Of a DNA stretch of 64,000 nucleotides, positions 32,774 to 44,881 are shown one piece after another. The notes beneath the pieces are model-generated. The model searched no databases. It was not told the origin of the DNA and was given only the letters and a program-made list of their open reading frames with translations. The position numbers were made by a program, and so were the translations under genes. Source of the DNA: Gentiana macrophylla (lineage: Eukaryota > Streptophyta > Magnoliopsida > Gentianales > Gentianaceae); NCBI GenBank assembly GCA_026214975.1, contig CM047813.1, forward strand, positions 30,716,589 to 30,780,588. The letters are read 5' to 3'. Numbering within the stretch: position 1 is the first letter of the stretch; every line of letters begins with the position of its first letter.

Positions 32774-34462
32774 GTGAACGCAGTTGTTACCAGAAGTAGA
32801 AAACTCTGTGGGAATAATGAAGTAGAAAATGATTTAAGTGGTAACTTTATAAAGGAAAAGGACGAACTTGAATTTACTGATGAAGAAGAAGAAATTATTA
32901 AAGATTTCTTAAGGCAAAATAATAATGTTGAACCTGAAAGTAAGAATGAAGAATGGGTCAAAACCCTTAGGATTCTAAAAGATCCAATGGATAAAGACCT
33001 AAGAACCTTATTTAAGGAACATGTTAGAGAAAGTAATACTGAAGAAAAGAAGGAAGATTTGCCAATACCCGAAAAAGGAAAGATTGACACAGGGGATGTT
33101 TCAAAGAAAAAATCTCAAGATAGTGAAATATGGCGACCAAGTAATGATCAAAGATTTAAGGAAAAAGGAAAAGAGAAATTAACTTCAAAACCAAAGGTTA
33201 TAGATTTGGAATCTTTACCTTACCCACCTAAAGATCAAATTAAAAAAATAAAAACCGATAAGAAGTATGATCGTTTCCTTGATACCTTTCGTCATATTCA
33301 TGTCAATATCCCTGTTATCGAAGCCCTAATCAACATGCCTACCTATGGAAAGTTTCTGAAAGATATTTTATCAAACAAGAAAAAGTTAGAAGAATATGAG
33401 AATATCTGCCTCAATGAAGAATGTTCTGCAATTTTACAACATAGATTACCACCTAAATTGAAAGATCCTGGTAGTTTTACCATTTCATGTGAAATTGGAG
33501 GATTTTTGTTTAAAAGAGTACTATGTGATCTTGGAGCAAGTATTAATCTCATGTCTTATGAGGATTATAAGAAACTGGGCATAGGAGAGCTTACAAATAC
33601 TGAAATGACCCTTCAGATGGCAGATAGATCGATTAAACATCCTAAGGGAGTCATCGAGGACGTATTGGTTAAGATTGACAAAATTTACTTCCCAGTGGAT
33701 TTTGTAATAATGGAAATGGAAGAAGGATATTCAGCTTCAATTATTCTAGGTCGTCCATTTCTAGCTACAGGAAGAACATTAATTGATGTTCAAAAAGGTG
33801 AACTGATACTAAGAGTTAATGAAGATGAAGTTTCCATCAATATTTTCAAAGCTATGAACCATCCATACAAATCACCAGAATCATGTTCTTTTATAGATAA
33901 ATTATCTACTATATGTGATGTCAAATTACAAGATTATGAAGATAGACTAGAAGAATGTTTGGCATTATCTATCTATAAAGAAGATGAAAATGATACTGAA
34001 ATGAGAGAAGTAATCCTTTATCTTAATATGGGACTATTTCCTAAACATCCATGGCATAAGTATTTGGAATTAGAGCTAGAGGGACCAGTTCTAAAACCTT
34101 CAGTAGAAGATCCACCAAGGAATCTGGAATTGAGAACACTTCCTTTTAATCTGAAATATGTTTTTCTGGAAAATAATAATCTACTTCCGATTATTATTTC
34201 ATCAACCTTAACAAATGAACAAGAAAATCAATTACTTAGAATGTTAAGACAACATAAGAAGGCATTTGGATGGACAGTGGCAGATATTCAAGGAATTAGC
34301 CCTGAGATATGCGTCCATAAAATTATTCTAAATGAAGGAGCTAAACCTTGTTTTCAGCCACAACGCCGCCTCAACCCAAATTTACAATCCATTGTTAAGA
34401 AAGAGGTTATTAAGCTATTAGAAATGGGGATAATCTTTCCATATCAGATAGTGAATGGGTAA
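32774..34462 (+). pseudogene. Pol of element G: linker, protease and start of reverse transcriptase
   Basis: Open for 562 codons. The first residues VVTRSRK correspond to the family phrase after gag (AITLRSGK type), so the real start lies upstream in gag. A charged linker follows, then the aspartic protease with CDLGASINLMSYEDYKKLG and IILGRPFLATGRTLIDV at about residues 245-345. The last 60 residues enter the polymerase (IQGISPEICVHKIIL). The frame ends at 34462 through a one-base shift; the next frame continues the same domain. Confidence 0.87.
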
Positions 34463-34473
34463 GTCCAACTCAA

Positions 34474-35464
34474 GTGGTACCAAAGAAAAGAGGTTTCACG
34501 GTAAAGGAAAATGATAAAAATGAATGGATTCCGACAAGGGAAATTACAGGATGTCGAATGTGTATTGATTTTAGAAAACTGAATGATCATACTAAGAAAG
34601 ATCATCATCCACTTCCATTCATAGTACAAATGTTGGAACGCTTAAGTGGACATAAGTATTACTGTTTCTTAGATGGTTATTCAGGATACTTACAGATATT
34701 CATTGCAGCAGGAGATAGAGAAAAAACTACTTTCACTTGTCCGTATGGAACTTTTGCCTACAAACGAATGCCGTTTGGCTTATGTAATGCACCAGCTACA
34801 TTTCAGAGATGTATGATGGCTATATTTTCTGACATGGTCGAGAAATTCTTAGAAATCTTTATGGATGACTTTAGTGTATACGGAGATTCTTTCGATGAAT
34901 GCTTATCGCATTTAGAACGAGTATTGCAACGCTGTGAAGATACCAATTTAGTGCTAAACTGGGAAAAATGTCACTTAATGGTATCAGAAGGAATTGTTCT
35001 AGGTCATAGAATCTCTGAAATAGGTATTGAAGTGGACAAAGCTAAAGTCGAAGTAATTGAAAAATTACCTCCACCAATTAATCTAAAAACTCTAAGAGGA
35101 TTTCTTGGACATGCTGGATTTTATAGAAGATTTATTGCAGACTTTTCAAAAATAGCAAAGCCTCTAAGTCATTTGCTTGAAAAGGAAGTACCATTTAACT
35201 TTGAAGATAAATGTATGGAAGCCTTTAAGACCCTAAAAGCGAAGTTGACTACTGCACCAGTGCTAGTAGCACCAGATTGGAGTTTGCCGTTTGAAATTAT
35301 GTGTGATGCGAGTGATTTAGCTATAGGAGCTGTCTTAGGTCAAAGATATAACAAAGTACTCAAGGCAATCTACTATGCATCTCACACGTTAAACGCAGCT
35401 CAACTAAATTATGCTACTACGGAAAAGAACTGTTGGCTGTAATTTTGCCTTAGATAAGTTTAGA
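34474..35464 (+). pseudogene. Reverse transcriptase and start of RNase H of element G
   Basis: 322 open codons from 34474 to 35442. Polymerase motifs in order: RMCIDFRKLNDHTKKDHHPL, CFLDGYSGYLQIFIA, YGTFAYKRMPFGLCNAPATF, then FMDDFSVYG holding the catalytic DD pair, then NWEKCHLMV and RGFLGHAGFYRRFI. RNase H begins with FEIMCDASDLAIGAVLGQ. The frame breaks at about 35442 just before the MITE. The Met start is not biological; this continues the pol frame. Confidence 0.9.
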
Positions 35465-35574
35465 TCGTATATTGTTGGATCTAGTGTTCTAAAAATCGCC
35501 CTGGGCGATCGTCTAGGCGCCGCCTAGGCCCTGGACGACCCCCGGGCGTCCTCGACTTGGCTCTAGGCGATTTA

Positions 35575-35725
35575 TCTGGGCGCTCAAGTGTGCTGGGCGA
35601 TTTTCTGGGCGCTCCTGGACCCTTCTAGGCGCTCCTAGGCCCTTCTGGGCGCTCCTAGGCCCTCCTAGGCGCTCCTAGGACCTTCTAGGCGCTTTAAGGC
35701 CCATCTAGGCTATTAGGGTTCCATC
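35575..35725. repeat. Tandem repeats of the CTAGGCGCTC type
   Basis: Degenerate units near 22 bp, each with GGCGCTCCTAGG followed by CCCTTCT or CCCTCCT. G+C-rich, inside the MULE-like MITE. Confidence 0.8.
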
Positions 35726-35769
35726 TAGGCGAACATCAAGTTTTCCCAAGTGTTTAGACAAGAAAGATG

Positions 35770-35935
35770 CATAAAACCCTAAACCCCCCCCCCCCATAAA
35801 ACCCTAAACCCCCTTGTAAAAACCCTAAAAAACCCCTTAAAAACCCTAAAACCCTCATTAAAACCCTAAACCCCCCGTAAAAACCCTAAAACCCCCCTTA
35901 AAACCCTAAAACCCCTTAAAAACCCTAAAAGCGCC
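35770..35935. repeat. Interstitial telomere-like repeats (CCCTAAA)
   Basis: Eight CCCTAAA words, the plant telomere unit on this strand, spaced by ACCCC, GTAA and TTAA fillers. They are not in perfect register, so this is a degenerate array within the MITE rather than true telomere DNA. Confidence 0.8.
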
Positions 35936-36037
35936 TAGGCGCCGCTGGCGCCCAGCCCCTGCTGGCGCCCCAGCCCCTAGCGCGCCTCAGTGCGCACCGA
36001 CTTCGCCTAGCGAGTTTTAGAACATTGGTTGGATCTA

Positions 36038-36430
36038 AGGTCATTATTTATACAGACCATTCAGCCTTGAAGTATCTGTTAAGTAAGAAAGATGCTAAAC
36101 CACGTCTTCTTAGATGGATTCTGTTGCTTCAAGAATTTGATATTGAAATTAAGGATAAAAAGGAAGTGAAAATGTAGTAGCAGATCATCTAAGTAGAATG
36201 GAAAATGATGAAGGAAAAGGAAATGAAATACGAGATTCATTTCCGGATGAACAACTTTTTAGGTTCGATACTCCCTCAACCATGCAATTAATAAAAGATA
36301 GAATACCATCAAAAGAGAATTCACCATGGTTTGGGAATATTGTTAACTATCTTACCTGTAATTACATCCCGTCTCACTGGACTTGGCAGCAGAAAAAGAA
36401 TTCTTTTATGACTTAAAGTTTTACTATTGG
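36038..36430 (+). pseudogene. RNase H continued and connection region of element G
   Basis: Reads [20 protein letters not shown], then [20 protein letters not shown], the standard gypsy RNase H end. Stops appear near 36177. The following frame 36198-36416 covers the variable stretch before the integrase. Confidence 0.8.
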
Positions 36431-37627
36431 GAGAAACCAGATCTTTTCCGAAGATGCTCGGATGGAAAATCAAAAAATGTATTCCTGATAATGAGATTTT
36501 AAGTGTTTTATCGTTTTGTCATGATCGTGAGGCAGGAGGTCATCATGGAGGATGGAAAACTGCTTTCAAAGTTTTACAATATGGTTTTTATTGGCCTACA
36601 CTTTATAAAGATGCATATAAATATGTAAAATCTTGTAAATCTTGTCAAAAATGGGGAAACATATCTAAAAAACACGAAATGCCTATGCAACCGATTTTAG
36701 AATGTGAGTTATTTGATGTATGGGGCATAGATTTCATGGGACCTTTCCCTATATCGTTTGGAAAAAGATTTATTCTAGTAATGGTTGATTATGTCTCGAA
36801 ATGGGTAGAAGCTGAAGCTCTTCCCACTAATGATACCAAGGTTGTGCTAAGGTTCCTTAAAAAGAATATATTTACAAGATATGGCACTCCGAGGGCTATC
36901 ATTAGTGATAGAGGTTCATATTTTTGCAACCGACCATTTACTAAGATAATTGAGAAGTATGGTGTAACTCATAAACTAGAACACCCTATCATCCATAAAC
37001 TAGTGGACATGTAGAGGTGTCTAATAGAGAAATTAAAAGAATCGTGGAAAACAAGTGGGACTCAAATCGTAGAAATCCCAGCGAGAAAGACTAGATGATG
37101 CATTATGGGCATACTGAAATGACCTTTAAAAACGCCAATTGGTTGTTCCCTTGTAAATTAGTTTTGGTAAATCTTGTCATCTCCCAGTTGAATTAGAACA
37201 CCGAGCTTTATGGGCTATTAAATTCCTAAATTTTGATCCTAAAGCTGTTGGTGATCATAGGTTACTTCTGTTAAATGAACTAGAAGAATTTCGACTCGAT
37301 TCTTATGAAAATGCTCGAATCTACAAGGAACGCACGAAAGCTTTCCATGATAAGAAAATCTATAGTCGTGAGTTCCATGTAGGTGATCGAGTACTTTTAT
37401 ACAATTCACGTTCAAAGTTGTTTCCAGGAAAGCTTAAATCTAGATGGACAGGTCCATACGACGTAACTAAAGTCTATAAGTCTGGAGCTGTTGAACTAAC
37501 TGATGGAAAAACAACTTTCATAGCTAATAATGGCCACAGGGTAAAATTATTCGTGGGCGAAGGGATACCTCAAACGAAGAAATATTGCTTAACGACCTCC
37601 AACGGATTAAGGAAGCGAGAATTCTAA
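36427..37627 (+). pseudogene. Integrase of element G
   Basis: The frame 36427-37014 has the zinc domain (CHDREAGGHHGGWKTAFKVL, then CKSCQKWGN) and two catalytic acids in WGIDFMGPFP and AIISDRGSYF. The frame then breaks near 37014, before the segment for the catalytic Glu. The C-terminal part resumes to 37627 with FPGKLKSRWTGPYDVTKVYK and NNGHRVKLF, the usual integrase tail of plant gypsy elements. It ends in a stop at 37625-37627. Confidence 0.85.
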
Positions 37628-37992
37628 ACTCGACCGATTACGGGTACTATCTTTTAATTCACTTTTTAATATGCAATTTAATTAGTTTCGTCTTTTACCG
37701 GATAGACGTTAAAGAAGCTGGAATGCCTTTCATAGATAGAATAGAAGTTTTTATTTTACTTTTAAAATTAGGTTTAGATAAAGATGTTGCCTTTAGAATA
37801 GAAGCCTTAGTTTTTAACTTGAACAAGGAGTCAAAAACGCCGAAATCGAGAGAAAGAGATCTTTGTAATGGAAAATCGAGAAGTGCTATAAAGAGAATGG
37901 CAAGATTTCTAAAGAGATGTAGAATCATGGAAAAAGTGAACATAATGGAAAATGTGGAGACAAAGACAACCAAATCCAGGATGAATGTTTGA
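37628..37992 (+). other. Unrecognised basic open frame after pol of element G
   Basis: The frame opened at 37585 continues past the pol stop to 37992. The stretch after the overlap is rich in Lys and Arg (KRMARFLKRCRIMEKV) with an MEKVNIMENVE repeat. No family is recognised. It may be a short accessory gene or the decayed start of one; frames further on are closed. Confidence 0.3.
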
Positions 37993-38718
37993 ATGTAATT
38001 AAGATGAGAATGACTAGGTGGTTATCCGAAAATCCCGATGGACAACAAAGAGAGAATTCAAACGCATCATTTCTAGGAATTAGGTTGATGGACCGTTATT
38101 ATAGAAATCTTGAAGATTTAAGAATGATGGGAGTAGAATTAGATTAAGTTATATGTTTAAAAAAAAAATTAAAGATTTCATAAAAATTTTATGATAAACT
38201 TATTTTTATATCATATATGATTTATATGATATAATTAAGGATTATCATACCAAAAATATTTTTTTAAGCTTTTATAAAAATATTGTAATAATTTATTTTA
38301 TCATGAAATAATTTTATAACTTTTATAAAAATATTTCTATGATATAGTTTAAATTATTACACAAAAAAAAAAATTTGAGAATCGAGTAATTACTAACGAT
38401 TCGAGTCGATAATAGTTCGGTTCGATTCGTTAGCTTTATAACCTAAAAGAACATCACAATTCCATCATCTTCATCTTCTTCATTTCTTCAACCCAAAAAG
38501 CCGCCCCACCCCTTTTCCCCTCTTCAAAAATTTCATCACTTTTCACCAATTTTTCTATCCCAAACTACTTAATTAATCATCTTCTCTTCATTTCCACTAC
38601 ATAAATTCATCACCATTGCATAAAAGGATAGATTTTGCAAGCAAAGCTCTCTTTTTTCAACACATTTCAGCCCACCACCTATTCCGGCAACTATCTACGC
38701 TTTCTAGCTCTATACGGT

Positions 38719-38776
<58 letters not shown>

Positions 38777-38904
38777 ATCATTTCAATTTTTATCAAGCTT
38801 TTAGTTTTTTTATTTTAATTTTTTTAAAATTTTGGTCTAAGTACTTATTTGTGTTTGTTGTTTGTTGTTGTTTTTGTTGATATTTTGTCATACCATTATC
38901 GTAG
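37993..38904 (+). other. Non-coding spacer and leader before the first 3' gene of G
   Basis: An A+T-rich part with repeated TTTATAAAAATATT words (38160-38370), then a C/T-rich stretch (38460-38600) resembling a plant 5' leader, then an AT microsatellite. ATG at 38905 follows. This suggests a separate transcript or spliced leader for the 3' gene (inference). Confidence 0.45.
38722..38774. repeat. (AT)n microsatellite
   Basis: Pure AT repeat of about 53 bp upstream of the first 3' gene of element G. Confidence 0.93.
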
Positions 38905-40485
38905 ATGGCCTTATCATCTAGGAGAAACCCTAAGAAAAGAAAGCCAGATATCCCCGATGTAGTACCGGTTATAGAACCAAGACCATTGGTGATTTAGAAA
39001 AAAAGCTGCTTCTTTTGAGAACACTGCTAGTCCTGATGCTAAGCAAGCATATAATGAGTATTTCGAAGAAATGCGAGATCCGGTTGGAAAAAGGGTATCG
39101 ACTTTGATTCATTAGGAAAGGAGGTAAAGGATATTTTTGCCGATAGAGAATGAATGGAAATAGCCATGGAAAGAACGATAACATTAATACCACTATGGTA
39201 GTGAGTTTTACTCGGTTCTATCAACTTATGATCCAAATGCATGTTGAGGAATTGACTTATATTCCTCTTAGAGTGTTAATGTTACTTTCTGTCGATTATG
39301 ATAAACGCATTTTATGGATTGCCTGATATACACAGTGAGGATGATTATCATATCTTCGTGCAGGGCTTAAACCATCATGCTACTCTTCAGGCTAAGTCAT
39401 ATGAGGCCCAGCAAGCTTTTGACCCCATGGCTGTTTGGAAAGATAATAGATTTGCATATGGAAGATGTATTAGGGACATAAGGGCAATTAAGCAATTCTT
39501 AGGCCATAATGTAACGCCTTCCACTCATGTTTGCGCTTATGGTAGAGATGGCGTTATTATTGCCTGGGCTATGGTGAATGGCATTCCTATCAATTTGGGG
39601 AAACTTATCTTTTCTAAGGCGTGTGATTTTGCTAAAAATCGAATTCGATGGGGACGTCTGCCGTTCCCTAATCTCATTTCAGCCTTGTGTACTACTTTTG
39701 AGGTCCCAGTTTTGCCATCTGATAGGATTGAGTCTCCTTATGTTCCACTTATAGGTCAAAAACTAACTGCCTTGCCTGCTGGTAAACTCAATTACAATAA
39801 TCCAAATCGCCAGCAACAACAACAACCACCACCTCCATCTCCTATTCATACTCCAGCATCTCGAGCTCCTAGGCAGTCACACCAGCCGCAGCCAATTCAG
39901 AGCCAGAATAGCCAGATTGAGGCTATGTTTCAGCATATGGTTCAGGCTCAGGCTAGAACTGATGCTAATATAGCTTTAGCTTGTGAACAGAATAGGAAGT
40001 GGGCTGAGGATCTTAGGATTGGCCAAAGAGGCCACAGAGCTTTCATAAGTGAGATAGATCCCAGATATGCAGAAATTTCTACTCGTTATCCTCAGAGTCA
40101 GCCTGACCCATACACTATGCCAGATTGGATTCCACCTATTCCACCACCAGTTTTATTCCAGGACTATATGCCGTCATCTGTAGGACAGGGTGGTATGTTT
40201 ACAGGTTCATTTGATGCATCCATGGGCATGGGAGGAGTAACTTCAGTGGCAGATGTGACAGCAGGTCTCGGCTCGTTTGGATTGGAAAGTTCGGTGACGA
40301 TGACAACTAGGCAGACTCAGGCTACATTTCAAGCATCTACGTCAACAGATCCACAACAGTTCAACTATGATTTCAATACGACTCAGTCTCTTGGGGCTGA
40401 CTTTACTTCTAGTATGTTTGGATCATTTTCAGCTCATTTCGACTCATCTTATAACGAAGATGAGGATTACGATGAAGATGAGTAG
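38905..40485 (+). pseudogene. Athila-type putative plant transposon protein, copy 1
   Basis: Starts MALSSRRNPKKRKPDIPDVV, meets a stop near 38996 and two frame changes, then is open from 39298 to 40485 (395 codons). The open part includes GRDGVIIAWAMVNGIPINLG and RWGRLPFPNLISALCTTF, which I recognise from the 'putative plant transposon protein' domain (PF20167 type) found 3' of pol in Athila. Then comes a Gln/Pro-rich hinge (QQQQQPPPP), a helical stretch (AMFQHMVQAQARTDANIA) and a very acidic tail (NEDEDYDEDE). Its biochemical role is not known to me. Position after integrase is where Athila elements carry an extra gene. Confidence 0.75.
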
Positions 40486-40894
40486 TTTAAGTAAACTTTT
40501 CGTATGTTATGATGTGTCACGATATACTATGGTTTGATTTTTTTTGTTTTAGACTGTTTGATGCACTCTGTGGTTAGTGCACTTCGAGGTTTTACGTTTT
40601 TCCATTGTTTCTATATTATTAGACCTTTTCACCCCTGTTTTAGATAAAAATGTATACATACACACTGATTGAACCTGATAGAACACCCTGAAATGCAAAA
40701 ATCTGTGATCGGGCACTGTAGCACCGGCGCGCGCCGGTACTAACCCGCCCGCGCTTGATGCAGTGTACTACCGACCTTTCTCGAGTTGTTTCCTATATGT
40801 TTCACAAATTCTATATAAGAAAACAGATGCCTCAATCCTCAAATTGCTAATTCAGTGCATAAAGCCTCTCGTTTTCTTATAAAGACCGTATAAA
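40486..40894 (+). promoter_or_regulatory. Promoter-like spacer between the two 3' genes of G
   Basis: It contains TGTAGCACCGGCGCGCGCCG (about 40716), then TATATAAG at about 40813-40820, then CTCAAATTGCTAATTCAGTGC and the ATG at 40895. The LTR of this element has the same order: TAGCACCGGCACACGCCGGT, CTCTATAAATAC, then TTTGCAAGC. The likeness suggests an internal copy of the LTR promoter region; this is inference. Confidence 0.4.
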
Positions 40895-41736
40895 ATGTCC
40901 GATCATTCGTCAGTTAATAGTTATTCTCCTCCTCATACCCCAAATTCAGTACTTCCTAATCCAGGTTATCCGTTTTTCCACCCCGCTCCTTACAATTCCA
41001 TGTATGCCTCGGTTCACTACCCTTTCATAAGCAATTTCAACTTGATCACGGTCTTTGATTGAAAAAGGTCTAAATTTTCAAAAGTGAATAATTGGGCATT
41101 CATAAGGATGGAAGCAGATGGGTGGGAGTATTTTTGTCGTATGCCCAGAGGTAGAATTAATGTTACGTTGGTAAGAGAGTTTTACTTTGTACTTTCGGAA
41201 GCTAGTACTGTGGAATTAACACAGTCTGTTACAGTTAGAGGAGTTGTTATTCCTTTTACTTCCACTATCATAAATCAAATTTTCTTTATACCACCAGTCC
41301 ATACATCACCATCCAGTCATTTTGAGTTTCAATGGAGACTTGATCTCTGCTTGAAGAGTTATTACCAAATGTTAGGAATCTTATCAAGTTTTATTCCAAC
41401 ATTCTAATAGGGATAGAAATGTCTCACACAACGCTTTACTTCCCCATTTAAGAACATGGAAACGTTTCATCAATTCACGAGTTTATCCAACCGATGATTT
41501 CTCGGAAATCGGTGATGATGAAATGTTACTATTATATGCTATCACGAGTGGAGTCATTATTGGGAGTATTGATTGACGGTATTAGTTTTGCATTTGGAAG
41601 AAGACCGATCCGACAGCCTATGCCGTTTGCATGGCTGATTTCCAGAATTTGTGTTCGTTTGGCTAGAGTACCGGAAAGAGCAACAGATGAATACTTTCCA
41701 TTTCGCCTTCCTCGAGGTTGGGCTTTTACCGCTTGA
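40895..41736 (+). pseudogene. Athila-type putative plant transposon protein, copy 2
   Basis: Starts MSDHSSVNSYSPPHTPNSVL, has an in-frame TGA at 41060, and continues in the same frame to 41407: NNWAFIRMEADGWEYFCRMP, then INVTLVREFYFVLSEAS and VTVRGVVIPFTSTIINQIFF. These are classic phrases of the same family as copy 1, but of its N-terminal half. A frame change leads into 41494-41736 (GISFAFGRRPIRQPMPFAWL), the C-terminal half. Its sequence is well diverged from copy 1, so this is not a simple recent duplication. Confidence 0.72.
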
Positions 41737-43394
41737 TATTCCGGGAGGATCGTCAAGTGGAAAAATTAGATGATATGTTGATAGTGAGAAAGGAAGAAAT
41801 AATAATGAAAGTAGTAAAAAAATAAATTAGTATCAGAAAGACTATAAGTTTAGACTACATTAGTTTAATAATAACTTAGTGTAACTTAGTTTAAGTTTTT
41901 CTAGTTTAAGTTCGTAATAGTTTTAGTAATTTGTATTTTTCTTCTAGTTTTAATCTTGTGATATAATTACATGTTTTGAATTTATGTTTTTTCTTTTATG
42001 CTATATTATATAAACGCTCGTCTGTATGACACATAAAATATTCAACCGTTATAAAAATTTATTTTATTTCCTAAACCAACTTTTTACTACTCATTACACA
42101 TCGAGACGATGCCAATTCGTAAGTGGGGAGTAGAGATTGGTTAGTAAATAAAATGAATTTAATATATCAATTACTGATGCACTTAGTTTAATTATTCTTA
42201 AGGAAATAAACGATATAATATATAATTATTATAATATGGATAATATATTTGGATAGAATAAATTTTTAATTAAGTAAAGTAATCTCGATATATTATTTCT
42301 ATATTATTTATGTCTATTTTAGATTTTTATCACGATTTTAAGTTTGTATAACTAGATAAATAGTATGAAATATTTTTTTTATGAAATTAGACAAAAGTTA
42401 CTTATAATTATAATGAAATTTTAGAATGATTTTCTTTTCAAGACAAGTATGAATTTGGAATCGGATTAGGAATGATGAGATTTTTGGCATTACTTTGACT
42501 AACTATGGCTAAATAAGCCTACCCGAACGTAATTTCAATTTTTGTCCCCACCTCAAATTTGTAGAGTGATCAAGACCTCACTCGAAATTAGCCATTATGA
42601 TTAACTAGATAAAACCGACCCTTAACTTAAAATGGTCTACATTTCCTTGAAATCCCGCAAGTTTAGTATGTGCTTATGGATAGCGGTGACGACATCGAAA
42701 TTCGATGAGTGGTATATCTTTGAGATTGGAATAAATATTATTCGGAAGGCAATCTTTTGTCAAAAATCGTTATTTTCTAGAAAAGAAAAAGTTGGAATAG
42801 TTAGAGTCTTGATGTATTTGTTCTCACCTCATGACGCTTGAAAGATAGTCGATTCTGGTAATGAGTTCGGATATGTTAGTATTCTAAAAAAAAAAAAGAA
42901 ATAATATGGTTAGTAGAATTAAAATTTGAAAAAGCGATTATCGTGATATTCTTGATCAAGATATTTTTGATCAAAAGTGAAGGTGTAAACGCACGTGCGA
43001 ACTTTGCTTACTATTTCTTTTGATTTTCCTTTGTTATCCTTTCGATTAGCCAAACACCTGAGCCTCGAACATTATAAGCCATTTTGCCAACTACTTGACT
43101 TAGTCCTTGATTCCAAATCTCATATAGTGGCGATTAAAAAGTTATTCTAAGTATTTTATTTTATATTTATTAAGTAATTCATGTAGAATTTCATTTGGAT
43201 AATGTTTTATAACTAACTTATTAAGTTATACACACTTTTTATCTTTTAATAATCTTAGATAGATAAAATCAATATAATTATAATATTGACAAAGATATAC
43301 GTTACTAAGTTAGAAATTTAGTCTAGAAAGAACTATATTATTTGCATTATAACATTTTATATATTATCGCTTATTTTGCTCGAGGGACGATCAA
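41737..43394 (+). other. 3' untranslated region of element G
   Basis: 1.66 kb, A+T-rich, with only short fortuitous frames (for example 42632-42841). It ends with TTTTGCTCGAGGGACGATCA, the same motif that precedes the polypurine tract in element F. Confidence 0.6.
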
Positions 43395-43412
43395 AAGCTA
43401 AGTGGGGAGCAT
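43395..43412 (+). promoter_or_regulatory. Polypurine tract of element G
   Basis: AAAGCTAAGTGGGGAGCAT region directly before the 3' LTR start TGATGTATG. Element F has the matching AAAGCTAAGTAGGGGGTAGT. Confidence 0.78.
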
Positions 43413-43843
43413 TGATGTATGATAAAAATATAACAATATTATATGACTTTTTATATCGTATAAAATTCTATAAAAATATATCTAAAAACTCATAAAAACA
43501 TAAATCGATATAAATAGATATTATTGTTATAAATTTAATAAAACTTATGATTTTGTGGTCGAATTCTGTGGGCTCGTGTTTTTGACTATTTCGAGATACG
43601 TGTAATGGAAAATCAAGAATTAAAATCAAAAGCAGTGGAAAACGAAGCCGATATATTTTCAAAGTTCGCACGCACGAGGTGACCGGCACACGCTTGAATC
43701 TCCTCGCCATCATCGACACATGGGGCTGACACAAGAGAATATGTCTTTGTAGCACCGGCACACGCCGGTGAGGGACTCACACGCGCCGGGTACACTACTG
43801 CACTCTATAAATACTCCTCATTTGCAAGCATTTGGGAGTGTAC

Positions 43844-43864
43844 CAATATATATATATATCACTT

Positions 43865-43932
<68 letters not shown>
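43844..43932. repeat. (AT)n microsatellite in the 3' LTR of G
   Basis: AT tract with a short CACTTCC interruption at 43860-43866. Confidence 0.93.
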
Positions 43933-43936
<4 letters not shown>

Positions 43937-44802
43937 CTAGTTTCTAGTTACGTAAATACCGTAAAAGACACTCTACCGAAATAATAATGTAGTATAAGTA
44001 TCGTTGTAATACTTAGAAGGATTATCAAGGCTCGTTGTTGCTTAAGGAGTTGTTATTTCTGGAGAATACGGCTCTGACGCTACAATTGTAATCTGGTAAC
44101 TTTTTAATGTATTTATGTTTGTTTGTTGTTATTAGTATCTATATATTAGTTATAATGATATATATTAGGCCAACTCTATATCTAGCCAAGATATGAAATT
44201 GAATTAGTTTTATCTTTTTAGGGAAATAGATGATGACTATGTTAAAATTGAATTAAAATCGATTATAATGAATCTCTTTCTATTTGAGCTTAATGAAAAG
44301 TTAAAAATTGAATTAGCTACTCGATTTAACAAGAATCGTAACCTAATGATGAATTGACCAGAGAAGTTAGGATAGGCGATCATGAATAGAAAGACCGGAG
44401 GGTAAAATTGGCCGCCTGACAAACGGAATCCTATTTCCTACCCGGGGGCAGATTTGTCCTAGAAAAACAAATCTTATTGAAAATTGACTCAAGATATTAT
44501 CACGTTAAAATCACCTGTTTAATTGAGCAATACTCAAAATACCGGCCGTATGACAAAACGGAGTTCCCGAGCTTGAGGATGACATTAGACAGATGACTTT
44601 TGGCATATGACAATTTCATACGCTCGTGTGAGGAGGAGTTGTCTAACATAGGAGTACACCGGTTCATATATAATTGAATAACCTTAAAATAAGGAAAGAT
44701 CAAGCACATCTATTTCTACTAAAAAGAGATATTGATTCAAAGACATATTCTTGGCTAGTTTCTAATAATATTACTAGTATTTATATCCTATATATTGTAT
44801 TG

Positions 44803-44807
<5 letters not shown>

Positions 44808-44880
<73 letters not shown>
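44808..44880. repeat. (AT)n microsatellite in the 3' LTR of G
   Basis: About 70 bp of AT, the right partner of the deletion seen in the 5' LTR. Confidence 0.93.

Positions 44881-44881
<1 letters not shown>

Larger units (their letters stand above)
35484..36027. mobile_element. MULE-like MITE with GCCTAGGC and telomere-like repeats
   Basis: Flanked by the 10-bp duplication GTTGGATCTA (35474-35483, 36028-36037), as Mutator-type elements make. The ends are inverted: left GTGTTCTAAAAATCGCCC, right reversed ATGTTCTAAAACTCGCTAGG. The left half has about 22-bp repeats of CTAGGCGCTCCTAGGCCC type; the right half has CCCTAAA units separated by C runs. It sits in RNase H of element G, so it is younger than G. 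Confidence 0.82.

Noticed and set aside
35770..35935. True internal telomere or chromosome fusion point
   Set aside because: The CCCTAAA units are out of register and lie wholly inside a MITE with its own target duplication.
38905..41736. Envelope gene of an Athila element
   Set aside because: No signal peptide, membrane segment or cysteine-rich ectodomain is visible; wording fits the putative plant transposon protein family instead.
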